Origin: Betaproteobacteria bacterium
GTDB taxonomy: Bacteria > Pseudomonadota > Gammaproteobacteria > Burkholderiales > Burkholderiaceae_E
DNA length: 20,611 nucleotides
Direction of reading: 5' to 3'
Assembly (NCBI GenBank): GCA_009925965.1
Contig: RFPW01000016.1
Location: 1 to 20,611 of the forward strand
Below, in pieces: positions 14,512 through 20,611 of the stretch. Under the pieces are notes generated by a model. It had not been told where the DNA came from. It was given only the letters and a program-made list of their open reading frames with translations, and ran no database searches. The translations under genes and the position numbers were made by a program. Numbering within the stretch: position 1 is the stretch's first letter; every line of letters starts with the position of its first letter.

Positions 14512-16650
14512 ATGCCATTGGACCCCCTAGAGTCGCTGCGACTCGCGCTCAACCCCCGGTCGATCGCGATCGTTGGTGCTTCGGAAAACCCTAACAAAAT
14601 TGGGGGGCGTCCGATCGCGTTTCTGTCGCGCTTCGGATTCAAGGGGCCGGTCTATCCGATCAACCCCACGCGTGAGACGGTTCAGGGCCATCGGTCCTAC
14701 CCAAGTCTCGCTGCCTTGCCAACGACACCCGATCTTGCGGTGATTGCGGTGCCTGGCGAGATGGCGGTGCAGGCGGTCGACGACTGTGCCGCGATTGGGG
14801 TCCGAATTGCGATCGTCATGGCCTCGGGGTTCGGCGAAACCAACAATCCGCATGCACACGCGCTGGAACGCACGATGGTTCAACGCGCGCGCTCGGTTGG
14901 GATGCGCCTCGTGGGCCCGAACTCTCAAGGGCTGGCGAACTTCGGCAACGGCGCCGTCCCAAATTTCTCGACCATGTTTCTGGATACCCCGGCGCAGGAT
15001 GGTCCGGTTGGAATCATTAGTCAGAGCGGGGCGATGAGTGTGATCCCTTACGGTCTGCTCAGAGGCCGCGGGATCGGTGTTCGATATGCCCATGCGACCG
15101 GCAACGATGCCGATATCACAGCCTGCGAATTGGCGACCGTGGTCGTCGAAGACCCTGAGCTCAAGCTATTGTTGCTTTACCTCGAGGGCCTGCCCGATCC
15201 CTGGCACCTGGCCCAGGCAGCGAAGATTGCGCGTGAACGGCATCTGCCGATTATCGTGCTCAAGGCCGGTCGTTCTTTGGCAGGGCAGGCGGCTGCTCAG
15301 TCGCACACGGGGGCTCTGGCCACGGAAGACCGGATTGTCGACGCCTTTCTTGAGGATCATGGCATCTGGCGTGCGCACGGTATTTCAGACCTGATTGAGT
15401 CGGCTGAGCTGTACCTCAAGGGCTGGAAGCCACAGGGGCGCCGGTTGGTGGCGATCAGCAATTCGGGCGCTGTTTGTGTGCTCACCGCCGATGCGGCGAG
15501 TGATGCGGGTATGCCGCTTGAGCCGCTGACCGATCAGACGCAGACGGCGTTGCGTAAAATCCTCCCTGGATTTGCGACGACTCGAAATCCAGTCGATATC
15601 ACCGCAGCGCTGCTGAGTAACAGCCGTTTGTTTAGCGATATTTTGCCGGTGATCGCGTCCGATCCTGCAGCTGACGCATTTCTGGTCGGAATTGCGGTGG
15701 CTGGGACTGGGTACGACGTCGAGGCCTTTGCGCGCGATACCGCGGCGTTTGCCCAGAACACCGGAAAGCCGCTGGTCGCGGCGGCTTCGCAGCCCGCGAT
15801 TGCGGCGCAGTTCAAGGCTCAGGGCATCGCGGTGTTCCCGACCGAGGGTCAGGCGATCCGATCATTGAGTCAATTTCTGGCCCACGATGAGCGGCTTCGG
15901 CTCGCCCGAAGCGCAGATTTACCGGTCCCGCAAGCGCGGGAAGCCGAAGCCGAGGCCGAGGCCGAAGTCCAGTCGACAGGCGTCCTTCGCCATGAAGCCG
16001 CAAGCCTCGCGCTCCTGGCCGATGCCGGGGTGGCGGTCGTGCCTCATGTGCTCTGCCAGGACGAGATAGCGGCTCGCGCGGCATTCGATGCCTTGGGCGG
16101 AACGCCGGTGGTGGTCAAGGGCTGCTCGGCCCGAGTCGCTCATAAGTCAGAGCTAGGACTGGTCCGCGTCGGTGTCACGGATGCGCAGGGTGTTGTTAAA
16201 GCCTTTCACGAAGTGATCGCGAACGCGACGCGAGCCGGAATCGTTCTTGACGGTGTAATCGTTGCAAGATTAGTCAAGGGATCACGCGAGCTCATGATCG
16301 GCGCGCATCGGGATCCGATTTTCGGTCCGGTCTTGTTGGTCGGTGACGGGGGGCGAAATGTCGAAGTGATGCCAGATTTGGCGATGATCCTTGCCCCATT
16401 CACCGTTGAGCGTATTGAGCGCGCATTGCGTCGACTGCGGGTGGCGGCTCTCTTCAATGGGGTCCGGGGTGACGCGCCGATGGACATTGCCGCGTTCTGT
16501 CGAAATGCTGCCGCGGTTGGTGCATTAATCAGTGACCGATCCGCTGGTGTCCAGAGCCTCGATTTGAACCCAGTCATGGTGGGTGAGAGCGGCGCCGGCT
16601 GCGTGGCTGTGGATGCCGTTGTCTATATCGATGAAAGGAAAATGTCATGA
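14512..16650 (+). CDS. Acetate--CoA ligase family protein (ADP-forming acyl-CoA synthetase, fused alpha-beta)
   Basis: A 712-residue NDP-forming acyl-CoA synthetase. Residues 1-130 are the CoA-binding Rossmann domain (NPRSIAIVGASENPNKIGG). About 145-465 are the two succinyl-CoA-synthetase-like domains, with GIISQSGAMS (168-177) and QSHTGALATED, whose His265 is the likely phosphorylated residue. About 492-712 are an ATP-grasp domain with VVVKGCSARVAHKSELG (533-549), RELMIGAHRDPIFGPVLLVG (592-611) and DLNPV (684-688). An Ala-Glu repeat linker joins the halves at 478-485. The family makes acyl-CoA from an acid, ATP and CoA, giving ADP and Pi. Here it probably activates the imported acid or a cleavage product for the adjacent thiolase-like/DUF35 pair. 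GTG codons from 14446 would add 22 residues of repeat; the ATG at 14512 is preferred because the Rossmann domain begins soon after. Confidence 0.92.
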   Translation: MPLDPLESLRLALNPRSIAIVGASENPNKIGGRPIAFLSRFGFKGPVYPINPTRETVQGHRSYPSLAALPTTPDLAVIAVPGEMAVQAVDDCAAIGVRIAIVMASGFGETNNPHAHALERTMVQRARSVGMRLVGPNSQGLANFGNGAVPNFSTMFLDTPAQDGPVGIISQSGAMSVIPYGLLRGRGIGVRYAHATGNDADITACELATVVVEDPELKLLLLYLEGLPDPWHLAQAAKIARERHLPIIVLKAGRSLAGQAAAQSHTGALATEDRIVDAFLEDHGIWRAHGISDLIESAELYLKGWKPQGRRLVAISNSGAVCVLTADAASDAGMPLEPLTDQTQTALRKILPGFATTRNPVDITAALLSNSRLFSDILPVIASDPAADAFLVGIAVAGTGYDVEAFARDTAAFAQNTGKPLVAAASQPAIAAQFKAQGIAVFPTEGQAIRSLSQFLAHDERLRLARSADLPVPQAREAEAEAEAEVQSTGVLRHEAASLALLADAGVAVVPHVLCQDEIAARAAFDALGGTPVVVKGCSARVAHKSELGLVRVGVTDAQGVVKAFHEVIANATRAGIVLDGVIVARLVKGSRELMIGAHRDPIFGPVLLVGDGGRNVEVMPDLAMILAPFTVERIERALRRLRVAALFNGVRGDAPMDIAAFCRNAAAVGALISDRSAGVQSLDLNPVMVGESGAGCVAVDAVVYIDERKMS
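15943..15966 (+). repeat. 6-bp tandem repeat encoding an Ala-Glu interdomain linker
   Basis: Four GCCGAA/GCCGAG units encode (Ala-Glu)4 at residues 478-485 of the acyl-CoA synthetase, exactly between the ligase and ATP-grasp halves. The stretch is likely a flexible or helical linker of variable length. Confidence 0.8.
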
Positions 16651-17630
16651 ATCAGAACCGTCGGACATCTCTGACCGCACTCGCGGCTGGAACACTTTTG
16701 CAGGGCGTATCCGGGCTCGGGTTCGCGCAGACCTATCCCGCGCGAGCGGTTCATATCGTGGTGCCTTATCCCCCGGGGGGACCGACCGATATCGTGGCGC
16801 GCGGCATTGGACAAAAGCTTGCCGAGCGCTTACGTCAGCCGTTCGTGATCGAAAACAAGCCAGGTGCCGGCGGCAATATTGGTGCGGAAGCGGCTGCCAA
16901 GGCCCCGCCAGATGGGTACACCCTTTTGTTGGGTACGACTGCCCACGCGATCAATCCCTGGTTATTCAAGAATCTGAATTACGACTTCGCTCGCGATTTT
17001 GTACCGATTGCGCTTCTCACCAGTCTGCCGCTGGTGGCAGTGGTACCCGCGAATTCGCCCGTCAATTCAATCGCTGACTTGATCGCACTGGCCAAAGCCA
17101 AGGCTGGAGGTTTGCCCTATGGTTCCTCAGGTAATGGACAGTCGACGCACATGGCGGCCGAGCTCTTCAAGAGCATGGCGGGTGTGGGGATGACCCATGT
17201 CCCCTACAAGGGCAGCGCACCAGCATTGACCGATCTGGCCGGCGGCCAGGTTGCGGTTATGTTCGACACCATGCTCTCGGCGATGCCTCAAGTGCGGGCT
17301 GGACGCCTCCGTGCAATCGGAGTCACCAGCCTGACCCGCGCCGCATCTGCGCCCGAAATCCCAACGATCGCGGAGTCTGGCCTGTCTGGCTACGAAGTCG
17401 GAGCCTGGAACGGATTGTTGGCGCCCGCGGGGACACCCGATGCGGTCGTCGCCGCCCTGAACCGAGCGGTCAACGAGTCCCTACGTGATTCGGATCTGCG
17501 CCAGCGGTTTGCGACCGATGGTGCCGAAGTCGTCGGCGGTACCGCCGATGCTTTTGCAGGCTTCATTCGGCGCGAACTCGATAAGTGGCGTCGCGTCGTT
17601 CAGACTGGTGGTATCAAACTCGATGCCTGA
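16647..17630 (+). CDS. Bug/TctC family tripartite tricarboxylate transporter substrate-binding protein (copy 3)
   Basis: A 327-residue periplasmic binding protein. The N-terminus MNQNRRTSLTALAAG carries twin arginines at 5-6, so Tat export is possible, with cleavage near GFA|QTYPARA after Ala27. The mature start has IVVPYPPGGPTDIVAR (37-52) and ENKPGAGGNIG, then THVPYKGSAPALTDL, all Bug hallmarks. Its start overlaps the synthetase stop (ATGA) with AAAGGAAA upstream, so it is firmly inside the catabolic operon although it encodes a transport or sensing protein. It is more similar in motif wording to copy 2 than to copy 1. No TctA/TctB genes accompany it. The ligand is unknown but probably related to the pathway substrate. 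Confidence 0.93.
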   Translation: MNQNRRTSLTALAAGTLLQGVSGLGFAQTYPARAVHIVVPYPPGGPTDIVARGIGQKLAERLRQPFVIENKPGAGGNIGAEAAAKAPPDGYTLLLGTTAHAINPWLFKNLNYDFARDFVPIALLTSLPLVAVVPANSPVNSIADLIALAKAKAGGLPYGSSGNGQSTHMAAELFKSMAGVGMTHVPYKGSAPALTDLAGGQVAVMFDTMLSAMPQVRAGRLRAIGVTSLTRAASAPEIPTIAESGLSGYEVGAWNGLLAPAGTPDAVVAALNRAVNESLRDSDLRQRFATDGAEVVGGTADAFAGFIRRELDKWRRVVQTGGIKLDA

Positions 17631-17643
17631 CAGGAGCATTCAA

Positions 17644-19011
17644 ATGCCCAGTGAAATTCCTAAGGTGATCCGGATCGGGGCTGGCTCGGCCTGGTGGGGA
17701 GATCGTATCGAACCCGCAGCCTTGAATGCCGAGCGGGGCGAACTCGACTATCTGTGCTTTGAAACGATGGCAGAGGCCACGGTGTCAGCGGCCCAGGTTC
17801 GAGCGCGTCGCGACCCGACCTTTCCAGGCTTTGATACGTACCTCGATGACCGCATGCGAGCCGTCCTGCCGGCTTGTATTCGTCAGGGCACCCGGATTAT
17901 CAGCAATCAGGGCTGGATCAATCCCGAGGGCGCTGCGCGGCGGATTGTGGAGTTGCTTCAAGGCATGGGACACCACGGTATCAAGGTGGCCGCAGTCAGT
18001 GGCAGTCTGATCACGGAGCGGGTGCTTGAGCTGACCGACCGGATTCTTGAGAACGGAGAGCCGACGGCATCGCTCGCACCAACGCTGATTTCGGCGGAGG
18101 TGTATCTCGGTGCCGAACCGATTGTCGACGCCCTCAAGGCGGGAGCGCAGATCGTCATTACAGGGCGGGTTGCTGACCCCTCAATTTTTATGGCTCCCAT
18201 GATGTTTGAGTTCGGCTGGGACCCGCTCGATCATGACCACCTGGGACAGGGCAATGGGATCGGTCATCTGATGGAGTGCGGCGCCCAGGTGACTGGAGGG
18301 TACTTCTCTGATCCCGGATTCAAGGATGTACCTGAGCCCTGGAATCTTGCATTTCCGATCGCCGAGGTTCAGGCGGATGGTTCGGCTGTGATTACCAAGG
18401 TGTCGGGGACGGGTGGAACGGTTTCGCTGCAGACCGTCAAGGAGCAGATGCTTTACGAGGTGCACGATCCGGCGAACTATCTGACTCCGGATGTCGTGGT
18501 CGACTTCACAACGGCCCAGCTCGAGCAGATTGGGCCTGATCGGGTGCGGGTCTGGGGAATCGGTGGCAAGCCCCGAACCGATACGCTCAAGGTTTCGATT
18601 GGTTGTATCGAGGGATTCATCGGCGAGGACATGTTTTTTTATGCGGGCCCCGGTGCCATGAGGCGGGCGCAACTGGCCAAGCAAGTGCTCGAGGAGCGAT
18701 TCCGGATTGTCGGATTGAAGGCGGAAGAAATCCGGATCGACTTCCTCGGACTCAATGCCATTCATGGTGCTGCGACTCCGGCAAATGCCCCCGAGCCCTA
18801 CGAAATCGCGGTTCGGGTCGCCGCCCGAACCAAGACCCGGGAGGAGGCGGTTAAAGTCGGTCGGGAGGTCGACGGCATGGCGGTGTCGGGCATTGCCCAT
18901 ACCGGCAAACGAGTGCCGCACCAGGACAGAACTCGCGAAGTCATCGGGGTCTGGTCTTCACTGGTACCCCGGCAGCATGTTCCAGCCACCATTCGCTACT
19001 TTGAGAGCTGA
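17644..19011 (+). CDS. Acyclic terpene utilization AtuA family protein (DUF1446)
   Basis: A 455-residue protein of the AtuA/DUF1446 family. Landmarks are RIGAGSAWWGDR (10-21), YLCFETMAEAT (36-46), ISNQGWINPEGAA (86-98) and ITGRVADPSIF, all typical. The start at ATG 17644 is set by AGGAG at 17632-17636, seven bases upstream; an open frame back to 17485 lies inside the Bug gene and is rejected. AtuA belongs to the Pseudomonas citronellol/geraniol cluster, but its biochemical role is not established to my knowledge. Many relatives are longer and carry a C-terminal ferredoxin-like domain. Here that domain is the separate next gene, only 2 bp away. None of the geranyl-CoA carboxylase genes of the Atu pathway is present, so this is not a copy of that pathway. 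Confidence 0.92.
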   Translation: MPSEIPKVIRIGAGSAWWGDRIEPAALNAERGELDYLCFETMAEATVSAAQVRARRDPTFPGFDTYLDDRMRAVLPACIRQGTRIISNQGWINPEGAARRIVELLQGMGHHGIKVAAVSGSLITERVLELTDRILENGEPTASLAPTLISAEVYLGAEPIVDALKAGAQIVITGRVADPSIFMAPMMFEFGWDPLDHDHLGQGNGIGHLMECGAQVTGGYFSDPGFKDVPEPWNLAFPIAEVQADGSAVITKVSGTGGTVSLQTVKEQMLYEVHDPANYLTPDVVVDFTTAQLEQIGPDRVRVWGIGGKPRTDTLKVSIGCIEGFIGEDMFFYAGPGAMRRAQLAKQVLEERFRIVGLKAEEIRIDFLGLNAIHGAATPANAPEPYEIAVRVAARTKTREEAVKVGREVDGMAVSGIAHTGKRVPHQDRTREVIGVWSSLVPRQHVPATIRYFES

Positions 19012-19013
19012 CC

Positions 19014-19364
19014 ATGAAAGTTCAGTTGCAGCACCTCGCCCATGCACGTTCGGGGGACAAGGGGGATACCTCAAATATCGCGGTATTTGCTTATAAAGCA
19101 GAGTATTACCCGCTCCTGAAGGAGCAACTGACCGCGGACCGCTTTCGTGCGTTCTATCGGGGTGCGATCAAGGGCGAGGTCTTGCGTTATCCGGTTGATG
19201 GCTTGCAAGCGATCAATTTTGTTGCCCATGGCGCGCTGGGTGGTGGGGTCTCCCGCAGCCTTTGTCTGGACAATTACGGTAAGGCGCTTTCAGCTGCCAT
19301 CCTCGGTTTTGAGATTGAGGTGCCGGAAGCGCTTCTGACGCCTTCGATGCGATCGAGCGTCTGA
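19014..19364 (+). CDS. AtuA C-terminal-like small protein (ferredoxin-fold AtuA_C type)
   Basis: A 116-residue protein whose N-terminal motif ARSGDKGDTSNIAV (11-24) is the diagnostic segment of the AtuA C-terminal domain. FVAHGALGGGVSRSLCLDNYGKAL follows, also typical. It has no signal peptide or membrane segment. The gene begins 2 bp after the AtuA-family stop, so the two products almost certainly work together as a split version of the longer fused AtuA proteins. GAGAG upstream of the ATG is a plausible ribosome site. The function is unknown; the conserved Ser-Gly-Asp-Lys-Gly-Asp loop looks like an anion- or substrate-binding site, which is inference. Confidence 0.9.
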   Translation: MKVQLQHLAHARSGDKGDTSNIAVFAYKAEYYPLLKEQLTADRFRAFYRGAIKGEVLRYPVDGLQAINFVAHGALGGGVSRSLCLDNYGKALSAAILGFEIEVPEALLTPSMRSSV

Positions 19365-19384
19365 TTCACAATGGATCGAAATTG

Positions 19385-20467
19385 ATGAACAAAAATACGA
19401 TGTTGGTCGTTGGCGCTGGCGGTGTCGTTGGCGCTGCAACCGTTGAACACTTTGCTGCGTTGCCCGACTGGAACGTGATCGCCCTCTCAAGACGTCGACC
19501 CGCCTTGCCTGAGGGCGTTCGCCATGTCAGCGTCGACCTCACGAATGCAGACGCGTGCAGTGAGGGTTTGCGCGATCTTACGCAAGTCACGCACGTGTTT
19601 TTTGCCGCATTGTTCGAAAAACCGGATCTGATCGCCGGTTGGCGTGACCCCGAGCAAATGGCGGTCAATGAGTCCATGCTTCGCAACCTGCTCGATGCTT
19701 TAGAACCCGTCGCGCAGGGTTTGCGGCATCTTTCGCTGTTGCAGGGCACCAAAGCGTATGGCGGTCATGTGGAACCGGCTCCCGTACCCTGTAAGGAGCG
19801 CTGGCCACGCCATTGGCACGAGAATTTTTATTGGCTGCAGGAGGACCTTCTACGTGAACGTCAGCCCAAGCGCGAATGGAACTTCACGATCTTGCGCCCG
19901 CAAGTCGTATTTGGCTATGCGGTCTCGAGTCCGATGAATATTGTTGCGGCGGTGGGGGCTTATGCAGCAGTTCGACGCGAGCAGGGGCTTGCGCTTTCCT
20001 ACCCCGGGGGCGGGCGATATATCAATGGTGGAAGCGACAGTCGCTTGATCGCTCGCGCTGCGGAATTCGTCGCGACCCACGAGATTGCAGCGAACGAAAC
20101 TTATAACGTGGTCAACGGAGACCCTCTGCTTTGGCAGGATATCTGGGGTTCGATCGCGGGCCATTTTGGGATGTCGGTTGGTGAGCCCAAGCCGGTTCAA
20201 CTGAGTGACGACATGCCTCAGCACGAAGCAGTCTGGGCTCGAGTGGTCAATCGACACGGGCTAAAACCGCTTGGGTTACACGATCTCGTGGGAAGTTCGT
20301 GGCAGTTTGCAGATCGTGTGTTTGCGCATGGTCTCGAGAATCCGGCCGACTCGGTCCTGAGCGGTCTAAAACTCCGTCAGCATGGTTTCGCAGACTGCTT
20401 CGATACCGAAGACGCGTTGATTTACTGGCTCGACCGCATGCAAATCGAGGGTCTGATCCCGCGCTGA
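19385..20467 (+). CDS. SDR family reductase, PRISE type (progesterone 5-beta-reductase/iridoid synthase-like)
   Basis: A 360-residue extended short-chain dehydrogenase. The cofactor-binding motif is GAGGVVG (10-16), with Ser35-Arg36 following strand 2 as in NADPH-preferring members. Instead of the common YxxxK pair it has GTKAYGGH (Lys123) and ENFYWLQEDLL (Tyr149). This Lys ... NFYxxxED arrangement is the signature of the PRISE family, which reduces activated C=C bonds (1,4-enones and enals) in plants and bacteria. It is the last plus-strand gene, 20 bp after the AtuA_C-like gene. A TTG in frame three bases upstream is an unlikely start. It probably reduces an alpha,beta-unsaturated carbonyl intermediate; the substrate is unknown. 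No terminator is evident in the 5 bases before the convergent cupin gene. Confidence 0.87.
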   Translation: MNKNTMLVVGAGGVVGAATVEHFAALPDWNVIALSRRRPALPEGVRHVSVDLTNADACSEGLRDLTQVTHVFFAALFEKPDLIAGWRDPEQMAVNESMLRNLLDALEPVAQGLRHLSLLQGTKAYGGHVEPAPVPCKERWPRHWHENFYWLQEDLLRERQPKREWNFTILRPQVVFGYAVSSPMNIVAAVGAYAAVRREQGLALSYPGGGRYINGGSDSRLIARAAEFVATHEIAANETYNVVNGDPLLWQDIWGSIAGHFGMSVGEPKPVQLSDDMPQHEAVWARVVNRHGLKPLGLHDLVGSSWQFADRVFAHGLENPADSVLSGLKLRQHGFADCFDTEDALIYWLDRMQIEGLIPR

Positions 20468-20472
20468 GATCG

Positions 20473-20611
20473 TTAGTTTAGATTTTCGGTACTAAAGTTC
20501 GCTGGCATGACGATCTCGAGAATTTCGCAATCGTCCGAATAGTCCAGCACCGCATGGCGCATTCCGCTCGGCTGGAGCCAGCACGAACCGACTTCCATGC
20601 GGACGGCGCCC
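20473..20611 (-). CDS. Cupin domain protein (partial, C-terminal end)
   Basis: An open minus-strand frame enters from the right edge and ends at TAA (20475-20473), giving 45 residues. It reads GSCWLQPSGMRHAVLDYSD then CEILEIVMPANFSTENLN, matching the second cupin motif (PxGxxH with His) and the closing beta strands of a small cupin. It is convergent with the PRISE reductase gene, with 5 bp between stops. It is not the same protein as the cupin at 5780, whose second motif differs. The function cannot be set from this fragment. Confidence 0.75.
   Translation of the reverse strand, partial: GAVRMEVGSCWLQPSGMRHAVLDYSDDCEILEIVMPANFSTENLN

Noticed and set aside
17485..17643. 53-residue N-terminal extension of the AtuA protein
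   Set aside because: It overlaps the Bug gene in another frame, and AGGAG precedes the ATG at 17644.
18181..18921. Minus-strand open frame (246 codons) opposite the AtuA gene
   Set aside because: It is a shadow of a strongly conserved gene with no family resemblance.
20468..20472. Terminator between the convergent reductase and cupin genes
   Set aside because: Only 5 bp separate the stops, and no hairpin with a U-run is visible on either strand nearby.
1..20611. Mobile element, tRNA/rRNA, CRISPR or prophage signals
   Set aside because: No transposase, integrase, long terminal inverted repeats, spaced direct repeats or cloverleaf were found; coding is continuous and uniform in style.

Overview
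This window is high-GC bacterial DNA. It is packed with short-gap or overlapping genes and carries three Bug/TctC-type periplasmic binding proteins plus a complete branched-chain-amino-acid-type (HAAT) ABC importer. That combination is typical of Burkholderiales-like Betaproteobacteria (Alcaligenaceae, Comamonadaceae and relatives). The taxon is an inference, because no rRNA or marker gene is present. There is no tRNA, insertion sequence, phage gene or CRISPR array.

Layout. A 205-bp divergent intergenic region (6185-6389) separates two long gene trains. Reading leftward from it on the minus strand are: a cupin, a hydroxypyruvate-isomerase-like TIM barrel, a Rieske ring-hydroxylating oxygenase (TAATG coupling), a Bug binding protein, a DapA-like lyase/aldolase, a second Bug protein, and the N-terminal part of a fumarate-reductase-type flavoprotein that runs off the left edge. 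Reading rightward on the plus strand are: a five-gene ABC importer (binding protein, two permeases, two ATPases), a large cyclase-family hydrolase, an IclR regulator, a thiolase-like protein, a DUF35 zinc-ribbon/OB-fold partner, an ADP-forming acyl-CoA synthetase, a third Bug protein, an AtuA (DUF1446) protein, a separate small AtuA C-terminal-like protein, and a PRISE-type short-chain reductase. Most plus-strand junctions are ATGA overlaps or gaps under about 20 bp. A convergent partial cupin gene enters at the right edge.

How it may work. The gene content reads as a catabolic supra-operon for an imported organic acid, probably cyclic, aromatic or terpenoid-like. Uptake would use the ABC system and perhaps Bug-dependent transporters whose membrane subunits are not here. 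Oxidation would use the Rieske enzyme, flavoprotein and cupin. Ring or chain processing would use the cyclase-family hydrolase, DapA-like lyase and isomerase. CoA activation would use the ADP-forming synthetase, and C-C bond cleavage the thiolase-like/DUF35 pair. The IclR protein is the obvious local regulator, and a 16-bp perfect-arm palindrome between the divergent units is a candidate operator. The substrate cannot be read from the sequence. The combination of ADP-forming ligase, Cys-less thiolase/DUF35 pair, split AtuA pair and PRISE reductase does not match a pathway I can name, and is the best candidate here for something undescribed.
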